This document shows, piece by piece, positions 1 to 12,099 of a stretch of 64,000 bases of DNA. The stretch lies in the NCBI RefSeq assembly GCF_003711515.1, contig NW_021167079.1:3871940-3935939 (forward strand), written 5' to 3'. A program made the position numbers and the translations under genes. Source of the stretch: Sodiomyces alkalinus F11 (Eukaryota; Ascomycota; Sordariomycetes; Glomerellales; Plectosphaerellaceae). The notes under the pieces are model-generated. The model ran no database searches. It was not told where the DNA came from and worked only from the letters and a program-made list of their open reading frames with translations. The first letter of the stretch is position 1, and every line of letters starts with the position of its first letter.

Positions 1-190
1 TTAGGATATAACAGGGCCGGATACCGGAAATGACCGGATAGGATCCAAATAACATAGTACATATAACAGAGTCTTTTCCACCTAAATTCAGGCTATAAGA
101 GACTTATACAGATATAACTTAATATAATATATACACACGAGATTTCTGCTCTACTAAGTTAATTATCTAAGTGCTATTTAACGTGCGATA
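1..190 (+). repeat. 5' LTR of copia-1 (left end outside window)
   Basis: This matches the 3' LTR at 5978-6181 and the LTRs at 53278-53552 and 60975-61248. By comparison the window starts about 84 bp into the LTR. It ends in GTGCGATA, the mutated form of the terminal inverted repeat TGTCGCA/TGCGACA that is best preserved in the 53278 copy. Confidence 0.9.
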
Positions 191-205
191 GTTATAAGCC
201 CGGTT
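191..205 (+). other. primer-binding site of copia-1 (internal initiator-tRNA type)
   Basis: GTTATAAGCCCGG follows the LTR directly. With one TG-to-TA change undone it reads GTTATGAGCCC, complementary to the anticodon-loop region of initiator tRNA-Met. Copia-type elements are known to prime from such a half-tRNA rather than from the tRNA 3' end. The match is by memory of the tRNA, so confidence is moderate. Confidence 0.6.
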
Positions 206-399
206 TATAACGCCTAAACGATAGATATAAATAAGGCTACCCCTATTCTACTATAAAAGCAATCACGTTTATATAAGCACTCTTAAATAACTACTATCGA
301 CCTAATCAGAGTAATTAAGCGGTTAATTAACCTACCAACCTACCTATTAATTAATTAATTAACCGATAAGTAAGTAAAGATATCTTCTAATATATCTAA

Positions 400-3300
400 C
401 GCCGAATAGAAGGCGGCCGCTACTACCCTTATTAACTAGAGGAATTAGGTAATATAGGAGCGCGCCGTGCGCGGTAAGTCTACCTCCTACTAGGGAAACT
501 ATCTTAATCTAAAGCTAAGCGACGAGGAGGCCGATACTTACCTGCTTCTTAAGCCTACGCTACCTAACGTCCGTAAATACGAAGCCCTCGCTATAGACCC
601 TAGCGCGGAGGAGGCCACGGCTACTACTATCACGGCGACTCCGTCTTCTACTATCACGCTAAAGGGCGACAAGGATACTATAAACGCCGCCGCTACTACG
701 GCTACTACGGCCGCTATGTTAGCGGCCACGGCTATAGGTAAGAAGAAGACGGCTGCCCGTAGGAAGGTTACGGCCGTAACGGAAGAACCACCGATAAGGA
801 CGCCAATATTTATCGATAACCTCTTTAAAAAGGGGCGTACGCGCTACCTATAAGATCGCCGCGTATACCGTAAAGAAAAGGCAGACTATAACGCGTAGTA
901 GAAGGAGTTTAATAAGGTACGCTTCTATATCGAAAGGACCGTCTATACTATTTACGTAGCCTCCTAGCCTAGCTATAGGACGATACCGTAAATAACCCAC
1001 GGGCCTAGATTACTCTCCTACACGCGCACCTAGGACTAATATCTATAGACCTCTATAAGGAAGCCCTAGTCCTATACTAATAATACACTACGCCTATAAA
1101 GGCTATATCTAAGCGTATAAACGCCTAGGTAGTAAGCTGGAAAATAGCGATAATATACTATAAATATATAGGCGTTTTAGACCTGTTAAGCGCGGATCGT
1201 TAGGAAGAAGACGCGTTAAAAGCTATTAGACCTATTACCTAGGAATAGAGTAATAACTACCTAGTTAATAACTACGATAAGATTACGGAAAACGAGCTAA
1301 CGATTAACGACTTCGTAAAGGCTTTAAGGGCGGTTCTTAGTAATATAAAGAGCTTATAATCCTCTACTATAAAGCCTAGAGTCGGGAGAAGCACCTTTAA
1401 TACCCTCGAACCTCCCGGATACTAAGGATACTACTAATAATAAAGATAATAAGAAGCGTCCTCGTAGCGATACGTCCGTAAAGGCTCTCCCTCCCGTAAT
1501 AAGGAGGCCTTATAAGATATATAAAAACCCTTATACTACCGCCGCCTATTGGTATATAAGGACGGATATACGCCCTTATACCTAGCACGCCCGCGAAGAT
1601 ATTACGAAGGTTATAGAAAAGAAGATATATAACTATAGTTTTAAAAGCCGCGTGGATACCGCGATACAGAAAAGGCGGGAAGTAATAGCTACCACCGCTA
1701 ATAAGATAGAGGAAGTCCAGGAAGATTAACTCTATAATACTACGCCTACGAATATAATAGTTCATAAAGACCTATCCGTTACCGCGACAGGACTAGGAGC
1801 CCACCTAACCTAAGGGGTAGCGTGTCGTCGTACGACGATACTATTAAGATGATAATAAGAATAGGGGGTATCCCTTTCTATTAACTAAGCTAGAGCGTTA
1901 TCACACTACGCGATCCTAGATTTAAGATCCTTAATCTATATCTTTAATATTTAAGGCCGTTTTACGGCCGTTAGACCACCCACGGATACTTTATCTTTAT
2001 CCCTTTAGGTGGGTACTTATAAGGCCTCTATCCTCGGATACCAAAACGTTAAGCTACGTGTGTAATCCTTATTAGACACGAAGAGGCTACTGCGCCTTTA
2101 TAACGTCGTATACTATAAGGAATTCGTCACTAATAGCGTCTCGAAACGCTAACTACGCCTATAAGGCTACCGCTAGGGTACCGTAAACGATACTATCGTT
2201 AGCTCCACTAACGACCGGCCTATCTATGAGCTACTACATATCCACGGCCAGTATATAATCGAGCGCGCGGAAGCTATAGCCGCCACTGCGTTCACGGTCT
2301 CGGTAAGGCACCCCCGCGATAACCTGTATAGAAGATTATACTAACCGCGGTAACTATAGAAAACCATAGCGTAGCGGTAGCATAAACGCCTCGGCTACTA
2401 CGGCACCGATATACTTATAAGGATCGTTAACGCTACTTAGGGGGTAAAGATAAAAGGACCTTGTATAATAGACTATAACGCGTATAGGTAATCGTAAATG
2501 CCTACGTAGATCTGGTGGATACCGTCCTTTTACCCGTTAAAGCCCGGAGAGGCCTTAGCTATTCATTTTTATAATCTAGAAGAGTCGAAATCGCTAGGCG
2601 GCCTACATAAGTCTATTATTTCTATTATAGATATATCTTTAGGTTATACGTGGGATTACTATCTATAGAAGAGAGACTGAGGCCCTATCCTGCACGCGTT
2701 AAAAGACGTGTTTTTCCTGCTTAAGACCTAATTCGAGGTTAAGCCACGTATCCTACGGGCTGATGCCGGGATATTTTAGCACTTAGAAGTTATTATTGTC
2801 CTCGCTGCTAAGGAGGTAGAAGGCTAGCCGTCGGTACTATATTTATAGGATGAAAACAGCGTGATAGAGCGGATGAAAGGTATTATTAAAAGAAGGGCGA
2901 GGGCTATAAGGATTAGGGCTAATCTGCCTATATCTATCTGGCCTAAGATCTTTAAGACTACTGTGTAACTGTATAATAGAACGCTATAATATATTAACGA
3001 CTAGCGAACGCTATACGAAGGCCTGCGCGGCCGTTAACCTAACCTTATACACTTACGAGCTTACGGTTATAAAGCCTTTATAAAAACGCGGGATACCTAA
3101 GCTAAAAGGAACCGCCTATCAAGGCTAGAACCGAAGGTATGGATCGGTTACCATGTCGAAGACTAATCCTCGAATAGCTTCCGTATTTAGCTATTATACC
3201 TATCGGATATTATCACTATAACAGATATAGTCTTTAACGAGGACGATATATTTAATAGTAGGATTAAAACGCTATAAGCTATAGCTTCCGCCGAGGAAAT

Positions 3301-5830
3301 CGAGGAATGCTTATAATCTATCCGTATCACCTAATCCAATAAGACCGCGAATAGGCTACTATTAAGGGGTATAGCCGTAAACGTATTAGATCTTAAGTCG
3401 GAAGACTCTAATACTACCGCTATTACTACGGATATAGGCGAGGCTATCGCTATTACTACGAGAGAGGCTACTACTATTACTATAGATAGGGTTCTAAATA
3501 TGCAGCCTAATACCTAGGCTATGGATTCAGAACCTCGTAACTCTAACGCTACCTCTATTACTACGGATACTACTATTACTTGAGGAGAAGACTATACTAC
3601 CGTTATTACTACGGGTAAAGGCGATAATACCACTATTACTACGGGTAAAGGCGATAATACCGCTATTACTACGGATAAAGAAGACGCTACCACTATTACT
3701 ACGGGAGAGGCTACCGCTATTACTATAGACACTTCACGGTTTACCACTAGGAGGTTTAAACCGTTTCCGACGCCTCTAATATCGCCGGAAGATCCCACGC
3801 GCGCGTTCCTTATAGTGTTAGCGGTGGTTAGGGGAATTAAGGTAGAAGAACACGATAACCACTAACAGATAGCTATAAATACCCCTAAGAGGTGCTAGTT
3901 AGCTATCGCGAGAATTCTCGTAAGTCTATACACGACTAAGAAGGTCTAGAACGATAACGCCTAGAAGGCGTTATTTAACGCTAGAAGGATTTATAACCCT
4001 ACACATAGAAGGAAGTAAGCTATTAACGATAGCGATATCGGTGGTATAGATTCTACTCCCTATAATACCTCCTAGCCGCTATTACGCGTAACGCGCGTAG
4101 ATCTCCCGCCTTTACTAAAGCACCACCGCGATATACGCCTCTACCCGTTACGAGAGCGGTGGTTATAGGCTAAGGGGGAATACCTTAAGGGGTACCGATA
4201 GATAGGCTATTAACAGGAAGTAGGTGGTGATTAGGCTAATAAGTAATAAGTCCTCGTCTATAGATAGGTATATACCTATAAGTTTAATAAGGAGGGCACC
4301 CTTCTTAAGTATAGGCACGCCTAATAGTCTGAGAGGATTAATACAAACGGTTAGAGACTAAAGATAACTATGCCGTAACGCTAGCCTTACGGTCCTTCTG
4401 TATACTAATAGCGATCGCCGCCCGATTTAACCTAGAGATAAGGCAGTTCGACGCTATTAACGCGTTCGTTAACGCTAGCCTTAAAGAAGAGGTGTTTATA
4501 AAGATACCGTAAGGCTATAGAGTGCTGGGTAAGGTATTACTACTACGGAAAGCCTTCTTCGGCTTAACGGTATCGCCACTACTATAGTAAGAGGAATTTA
4601 GCGGTACGCTTTAAAGGATAGGATTCACGGCCGTGCCTAATAACCCCTATATTATAATCCGCGACGGTTTAATCCTATTCCTCTACGTCGATGATATCGG
4701 ACTTATATACTATAAAGACTGTAAGACTAACGCCGATAACCTTAAGGCCGCCCTTAAGCGAAGCTATAGGTTAGTAGGAGGCGAAGAAATCCGCTAGTTC
4801 CTAGAAATTAAGATCCTAAGGGATAGAGCCACTCGTAGGCTATAGCTATTATAATCCTCTTACGTAGAGAAGATCGCGGTTAAATACTACGTAGATATAC
4901 TATGCCGAAAACCACTAAAGGTCCTATTATCTACGGAGCTGGTAATACCCCGCGACGGCACCCGCGCGTCGATTCCCGAGGTCCGCTAATACTAGGGTAT
5001 AATTGGTTCTATGCTATATACCGTTATTATAATAAGACCCGATATCGCGTTCGCCTATTTAAAGCTTTCCTAATATCCTATTAACCCCTCCTCTAACCAC
5101 CTTAAAAGGGCTTAATAAGTGCTACTATTCCTATACTATATAAGATACTACTACCTGGAATTCGGCGGGGATAGGTTTTTCCTAATAGTAAGCAACGCGT
5201 CCTTTAGGGATAATCCAGACCGTAAGAGCTCGTAAGGATATACGATAAAGCTCTTCGGCGGCACCGTTACCTAGAAGGCGGGTAACTAACTAATAGTAAC
5301 GACGTCGTTGATTGAGTTGGAACTGCTTACTCTTACCGAAGTAGCTAAGGAGGTGCTATTTGTTAGCGGGATATTACGGGATTTAGAGCTTCGGTTAGAC
5401 TAATAGTAACTATAGCTATACTACGATAATTAGTAGACTATTAACCTCGTTAATAAGAAGGCATAACGCCTACGGATAAGGCTATAGCACGTCGATATAT
5501 ATAACTAGTAGGCGCGCTAGTTAGTATAATAAGGTCTTTGTAAGGTTATATTCGTTAATACAAAGGAGATAATCGCGGACTGTTTAATAAAGGCACTACC
5601 GGAGGTAAGAATTAAAAGACCATACTAATAGCTTAATTTAACGGATTAACAGGATCGTATCGAGTAGTCTAAACGGCTACACGAAGAGATTAAACGGGCT
5701 AAAGCCACGGCCGCAGCGACTATAAAAGCCTCCGAGGACATAGTAGATCCGATAGATATAGATCCGATTAAGCAGATCCGGCTAATCAGGATCGAGGAAC
5801 TAATTAAGATAGAATTAAAGTAAACGGTTA
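400..5830 (+). pseudogene. gag-pol relic of copia-1
   Basis: Broken polyprotein of a Ty1/copia element. Readable pieces in order: integrase core with IERMKGIIKRRARAIRI (about 2865-2930), the YEGLRG...PNLIHLRAYGYKAF block (about 3015-3080), the C-terminal WIGYHVED...NSFRI block (about 3145-3190), a decapeptide-repeat linker, RT with an intact YVDD catalytic box (4684-4695), the RPDIAFAY segment (about 5037) and RNase H with LFGGTVTWKAGN (about 5250). Stops are almost all TAA/TAG at positions where Gln or Trp is expected. No functional product is possible. The short frame at 4902-5084 is out of register with pol and is not a gene. Confidence 0.85.
3415..3730 (+). repeat. in-frame 30-bp (10-residue) tandem repeat in copia-1 pol linker
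   Basis: A degenerate repeat encodes units such as TTITTGKGDN in the pol frame, between integrase and RT; the cleanest units are at about 3595-3700. The same repeat appears on the - strand of copia-4 at about 63560-63880, so it belongs to the family. It gives a Thr-rich, acidic/basic low-complexity linker. Confidence 0.8.
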
Positions 5831-5977
5831 AATAGGGCGGATTTAGATTCCTTTTACAAGGGAGTTTTTTTCCCTTGACTATTAATTTTACGATAGAAAA
5901 GCTAAGAGCGTTTAGTTTAAGCCGAAGCCTGTAATTAGTCAGTTAACCTAGGAAGACCTACCTTAACTAAGGGGGTG

Positions 5978-6181
5978 TATCGTATAGGTAGGACCACGAC
6001 GTAGTCTATAGGGGATCTAGGAGGGATCCACTCCCTAACTAAGGGCTTCGGACCTCGGGTATCAGGATATAACAGGGGCGGATACCGGAAAAGACCAGAT
6101 AGGATCTAAATAACATAATACCCATATATAAGATTTCTGCTCTACTAAGTTAATTATCTAAGTGCTATTTAACGTGCGATA
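5978..6181 (+). repeat. 3' LTR of copia-1, internally deleted
   Basis: It begins TATCGTATAGG after a purine run (AAGGGGGTG) and ends GTGCGATA. At 204 bp it is shorter than the 274-275 bp relatives: about 70-85 bp between ATAATACCCATATA and AGATTTCTGCTC are missing. The 5' LTR retains this segment, so the deletion arose after integration or by a recombination event. Confidence 0.88.
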
Positions 6182-6798
6182 CTAAGCGGGCGCACCGAAG
6201 GCGTATTATATAAACTACGTACCTAATGTTCCGGACTATTAGCTAATAGAGTAAGCGCCGATAAGGCGCTAAAGCTTATATAGAAAATCCTTTAAACGTA
6301 ATACTATAAGACTATTATATAGAAGCCGCTATACTAATAACCCGGTAGCGATATACCCCCTCTTATAACTAAAAGGCTTACCGATATAATTTAATAAGCG
6401 ATTAAGGGTATACTAAAGGAACTACTCGGGGTAGTAGAACCTAAGACTTACGGCTAGGTAGTCGGGAGCACGCCCGCGTAGCGCTAATATATTAAGATAG
6501 TACCGGCGAAGGTTATACTTTCCCGATACGCCTAAGAACTAATAGTCTAATACGGAGATACTAAGACCGACCTTAAAAGCGGAACCTTATAAGAGATTAC
6601 TATGGTAGTTAACTAAGTTACCCGCTACGTGGATATAATCGCTATATAATAACTTCCAAGCGGCGATATAATTATTATATTTAAGTATAGAAATAAGTAG
6701 TAAATAGCGAACGCGAATAACTAGGTTAAAAACGTATTCAATATAGAAGCTATAATATAAAAGAAAATATACTAAGTTATAGTAAAAGGAATACTAAT
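6182..6798 (+). pseudogene. LINE C ORF1, N-proximal block
   Basis: A single reading frame, broken only by RIP-type TAA/TAG codons, runs from the copia-1 LTR to the insertion point of LINE A. Readable stretches include GVVEPKTYG (about 6430), KIVPAKVILSRYA (about 6495) and YGDTKTDLKSGTL (about 6550). This is the RNA-binding ORF1 type of Tad-like LINEs. The frame resumes after 13440 and leads to CCHC knuckles, which supports continuity before LINE A inserted. Confidence 0.7.
6786..6798. repeat. 13-bp target-site duplication of LINE A (left copy)
   Basis: AAGGAATACTAAT here is repeated without mismatch at 13428-13440. The two copies bracket LINE A exactly and belong to LINE C ORF1. Confidence 0.93.
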
Positions 6799-6949
6799 TA
6801 TTATTATTAGTATCATCGATCTTACTCCGCCATCCTAACTAACTAATCTATAGGAGCCGTTCTAGGCTATACGTCCTTCTCGGGTAGCTATAGGGAAGAA
6901 GACCCGGGTAGAACCCGGGGAATCCCCCTATATACTTCCTTAGGTGGAG

Positions 6950-9900
6950 TAGTGCCGCTACGGGGCCAATATAGCCCCGGTTCGTCTCTGCTGTATATCT
7001 GGATTATACCTCTAGGCTAGTGGCTGACGGGAAGTATAGTAGGCTAGTGGTTAGGTAGGTTAGCCTAAGCTAATCGTTAGCGGCAAAGTAGGGGCTAAGG
7101 GGGTGCCGCTACGCCTCCGCGGTGCTAAGGCCACGGCCCTTTAGCCTCGGCCTCCCTATATCCCCGAGGATCGTGCCTTTTATTCCTTTTACTCGGTTAA
7201 TAAAGAGAGTAGGGGAGGTAGGCGTCTCCTACCTCCCCTAGGTGGGTTTCTGCTATATCCGGCGGTAGGTAGGGGGAATAGGGCCTTACCCTATTATAGG
7301 AATTAGATAGTTAATATCCCCTAAGGCCTGTATACCTTAATCCTCCCTCTTCCTTTTATAACGCCGACGAGTTCATAATAGGTTTTCCCCGATCTATTCC
7401 CGCTAATAGTCTTATAAGTATATCGTTACGGCCTATACTAACTAGTATACCCCTCTAGTTTTCTTATTATATTCCTATTATATTTTAACTATAGGTGCTT
7501 CGAGGATAGCGTCGCGGTAGCGTAGTAGCGTAGGGTTAACTAGGTAGTATAGTAGCGATTTATATATATAAATAAGTAATCTAAAGTAATAGCGTAATAT
7601 AGGTTTCTTTTATAGCGTAGCGGTACCTTAGTAGTAGCGTGCTAATAGTCGTAGATATTATCTCCTAATAATAATAATACTAGTAATAATAATCGCCGTT
7701 ACGAGCGTGGTATAGTTTATATTATACCGTATATAGCCCTTAGTAGTATCGGAGTAGTATCGTAGCGCTAATATATGGTAGTTATATTCGTTATAGTAAG
7801 CGTTTAAGTACTTACCCCGATAATATAGAAGCCTACGCTAATACTATAGGAATAGGCGCGGCCTATTACTAGTATACTAATAGTCGCCGTCCGTGTAAGC
7901 ATATAAGTCGCCTAGGTGCTGCGGTAGTATTATATAAGCGTCGGGGTGGATATAGCTAATAGTTCGATAGGTCCCCTCCGCTACTAAGAAGTAGCAGTAA
8001 CGCCTTATAGATATCTACTAGGCGTACGTGGCGGTAAAGGCCGTTAATAGCGTGGGTATCGCTATTATAGGTATTCCCCTTTAATGCCGTGGCGGTTCTA
8101 CGCTAATAAGTTATAGGCTAAGGAGCGCCTAAGGATAGCGTCTCGGTCTTTTAGCCGGGCCCTAAACCAGGCGTTACCTTCCGGTCGCGGTTATAGCGGT
8201 ACCGCGTCGGTAAAGGTATAGGAGTTATCTTATTAGATAAGGCGTTTAGAGGGTAAGATAGACCTTATCCTGGAATACCTTATAAATAGCTCCCCCTTAG
8301 TCCCGCTACGGCTCCTTAGCGGTATTAGCTAATTAGCCTAATAGGGTCTTAAGTATATTAAAAGCAGTATTAATACCTCCGATGGAGGTAATAACGATAA
8401 GAGCTAATTAGTACCTTAATAGTACTACGTCGATACCGCTAGGGTCCCGGCTTATAGGGCCCTTATCCTAATATTTAATTAGTCGTCGTGCTACCTTATC
8501 CCCGATACGGTCCCCCTTCGGTATCACGGGTGTCTTTATAGGCCTCTATAACTTTAAGAGTAAGGCGGAAGTCCTTGAGCCTCTTCCGTTATAGGAATTA
8601 CCTTATAACTGCCCCGGCTTCCGTGTCGTGGTCTAATACGTTATATAAATCCCCTCTAGTCGTGAGTAGTCTCCCCACGGCACCGAAAAGCTCCCTACGC
8701 TCTTCCTAGGTTATTTCCTAGTACTAAAGCATTACGTACTCCGCTATTTTTACCCCCCCGTTGCTATAAGGGTACCGCGTTATTAGAAATCCCGGTACCC
8801 TCGCCTTGACTAATAAGGCTTATAGGCCTACCTTTTTTTTTCTAATTTAGGTAAGTACGGCGCTTTATAGCTTTAGAAGTCCTTTATATTGCCGGAGGGA
8901 GCGTTATATTAGGGGGCAGCTTAGTACCGCTACGGCGTAGGTTTATAGCCTCCGCGACTCTACCTAGGTTCGACCCTAGTCCCTTATAAGGGCTTTCCTC
9001 GGGGCCGCGTTTCCGGCCTAGGTCGTTAGGGCGTTAAGTTAGGCTATCCACGCGAGGGCCGTATAGGTCCTATAGTGCCGATTCGGTGCCGCCAGGGCTC
9101 TCGTTACGGCGTATACTCCGGCTAATATCTTATCTTCGGTTCCCTCCTTTTATATCCGGCGGACCTTCTGGGCACTAAGGCTTATAAGGTATAGGTTAAG
9201 GGGGGGGATAAAGGTCTTTTTTTCAAGGACCCTAACCGGTATAGCTTTATAGGCTCCGGCTACTGATTAGAGGCACCGGTTCTATACTATTATAAATACC
9301 GCTACGGGGCCTTACCGGGGGCCGGCCCTTATTTTATAAACGGTTAAAGCGTAGTAGGTAATTATTAGTCGTATTACTATAAGGTATAGTCTTCTTACGT
9401 CCGCGAAGCTATACCCCTATATTACCGCGCTAAGCCTTAAAAGGGCGTATATCTAGGTGGTTAGGCGGCTTTTTACCTTTTTAGTATTTCGTCGGAAGTT
9501 AAGCTTCCTATTAAGCTAAACGCCTAGGAACTTTATCGCCTCCGTTACTAGTACTAAAATAGCACTAAGGGGGAGCGGGGTGGGTAAGGGTTAACGTGAC
9601 TTGATAAAGGGGATATACATATACTTAGCTAGTTCGAATTATAATCCGCTCGCTATCTCCTATTTCAGGTATATCCTTTACGCGGCGGCGAGGCGTTACC
9701 GCGTCTATATCTTTATCCTACCGAAGGCGATAATATTTATATTATTAGTAAAACCCACTATTACCGTTTTAGAGACCCGTTCTAGCTCTTCGTATAGAGT
9801 AAAGATATAGAGGATAAAAAGGATAGGGGAGATCGGGGAGCCTTATAGTATACCCCCGCGGAGGTGCCGTGGGGGGGCTGTTTCGCTATTAAGTAATAGC

Positions 9901-11850
9901 TAGGCTATACGGTCCCGGAGGAAGCTACTAATTAGGGTATTAAGCTATTAGGGGTAGCCTTTCCTTTTAAGCACGTCGATAAGGCGGGAATAAGGGATAG
10001 TATCGAAGGCGCTTTTAATATCTAGTTAGAGTATCGAAGCGGTGCCGCTATAGGCCTAGCTCGTCCTTACGGCCTCCGTGGCTCTTTATACTACTATCTT
10101 TATACTTCGCCCTATCCGGTTACCTATCTATCCCTTTAGGAGGAGCCGATACTCCTCCGCTATAGTTATAATCCGGTTAGCTAGTATCCCCTTAAAGACC
10201 TTACCTATTATACTAAGGAGTGATATTAGTCGCTAGCCTTTTACTATTCCGTAGTCGGCCGGCGGCCGGCCTTCCTTCCTAAGGACTACTATAGTAGCGT
10301 AGCGGCACCTTTTCGGGTAATAGCTCGCCTTAAGGCACGCTATAAAGATAGCACTAAGTCTTTAGTATAAGGGGGGTCTATTTACTTTTAGAAGCCCTAC
10401 TAGGAGTCCGTTAGGGCTTAGTACCGCTTAGGGTTTTATCTTCTTAAGGCGCCCCTATATATCCGCTATAGTAACGTCTTAGCGGACGTCCTACCCCGGG
10501 AGGGATTCCGCGCCTAAGGGCCTAAGGGCGGTAGGGAAAGGGGGGGGAAGAATTTCCGGTTTAGGACCTCGGCCTTCTCTGCGTGTATAATTATAGGGTA
10601 AGCGTTATTATCTTAGCGTAGTAGTAGTATTAATAGGGGGTCTAGTGGTATGCCCCTTTTAGTTTATGCCTAATTTTATAGCCGCTAGAGAAGGCTATCG
10701 TCCTTCCCGGTCGAGTAAAGCAGGTACTACTAATACGTCCGCTTCGCTACTACCACGGCCTTATCTCGGCGCCTCTCCGTTTCTTAGAACTTGTCCTATC
10801 GGTTCCGGGACTTCCTGGATATATATTTACGGTGGAGGCGCCTTACTTCCTAGGTAAGGGCGGTTAGCTCCGCGTTCTATTAAGGGGTGGATAGGCGTCT
10901 AGGGGTGCCCTTACGGCGGCGCGGCGCGGCCTTATCGGCTATAGTTATAAGGTCTACTATTAGGTTATTTAATACTGGATCGATATCTTTTAGTAATATA
11001 AGGGGGCCGGTTCATTATAGCCGTATAATAACGAGCTAGGGGACCTATCAGGGGTTAAAGTCTTTCTAGACCTAATAGGGCCCGGCTAGGTCCCGCGGTA
11101 GTATTATCGTGGTAGTCAGTAAGGGGTCCGTCTCTATAAGGATTCTGACTGTCTATAAATAATAGTCAGACCCGATAAGGGTCTTATCCGGGCCGCTAAA
11201 GTTATAGCGGAGCCTTTATATTACCTATATAAGGTCGATAGTGCTAGTACGCCGGCCCGGGCGGTACTATATAGTTATTCCGGGTGGGGTTATTAGGTTA
11301 AGGTTCTACCGGGTTATAAGGGTAAGTAGGGTATTAGCTTAGGGGTAGTACCGCGGTAGCTATAACTATAAAGGGTAGTATAGGTTAAAGTCCCCTATAA
11401 GGACGTATCGGTCCTATAGCGGTGCTATATTAAATATATCTTATAGGGGCGTATTCTAAGGGGTCCTGGCCGACTAGTAGTTCTCTAAGTAGATCGACTA
11501 GATTATACGGGTATCGTCTCCGGTCCTAAATATAACCGGATAGGTATCGCGGTAGGCCCGCCACGTCTATATATATAGCGGGTATCTCTTATAGATATAT
11601 AGGAGGGCGCGGCCTCCTCCTTAGATAAGCCGGTATACCCCTTAGGAGGGGTATACGGGGCTTTTCGTAAAGCGGTTAAGGCCGGGTTCCTGAATTACTA
11701 TTATATCGTACTCGGCGTAGCACCGGAGTAGTAGCTCCTACCACGCCTAACTCCTCCCTATACTCTATAAAAGGACGTGGATTTCTATTAATTAGAGGGG
11801 GGGGAGGGGGGGTTAAGATAACGTACCCGGTATAACCGGGGTCTAGCTCT
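6950..11850 (-). pseudogene. LINE A ORF2 relic (endonuclease and reverse transcriptase)
   Basis: Endonuclease motif IIQEPGLNRF is read at about 11675-11705. RT motifs follow: GSPISPILF at about 9819-9842 and GFTNNINIIAF around 9741-9746, where the catalytic Asp pair has become Asn-Asn. The order fits the APE-RT ORF2 of Tad-clade elements. The frame is broken throughout, so this is a dead copy. The short + strand frame at 9601-9810 is a shadow of this RT. Confidence 0.82.
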
Positions 11851-12099
11851 AGGGTTCCTACTACGGTGCCTTATCGGCCCTGCGGGGGACTATATAGGCG
11901 CTTATCGGGCCTAGTATCGGGGAGCCCTCCAATCCCCTAGTCCTTTTCGAGGGCCGACCCCTACCTTTATAGAGGGGTCGGTTTTAGTCCTAGGCGATAA
12001 TAATCGGGGGAAAGATCTACGGCTACCGCGGGTATACCGCTTCGGTCTAATAGGTAATATCGAAATCCCTAGGTCGGTACTTATACGCTTCGCGGGTTT

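Larger units (their letters stand above)
1..6181 (+). mobile_element. copia-1: RIP-mutated Ty1/copia LTR retrotransposon
   Basis: The element runs from a 5' LTR cut by the window edge to a 3' LTR at 5978-6181, with a primer-binding site after the first LTR and a short purine run before the second. Domain order along the + strand is gag, integrase (about 2600-3250), reverse transcriptase (about 4050-4900) and RNase H (about 5050-5500); integrase before RT is diagnostic of Ty1/copia. Many in-frame TAA/TAG codons, CA/TG loss and retained CG show RIP inactivation. The same family recurs as a solo LTR at 53278-53552 and as a second element from 60975 to the right edge. Confidence 0.9.

Noticed and set aside
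3592..3798. 68-codon - strand Val/Ile-rich frame
   Set aside because: An artefact of the 30-bp repeat on the opposite strand; no homology expected.
4902..5084. 60-codon + strand frame
   Set aside because: Out of register with the copia-1 RT/RNase H frame, which reads KPLKVLL and RPDIAFAY over the same bases.
10666..10857. 63-codon + strand frame and the neighbouring + strand frame at 9601-9810
   Set aside because: Both are shadows of LINE A ORF2 on the - strand.
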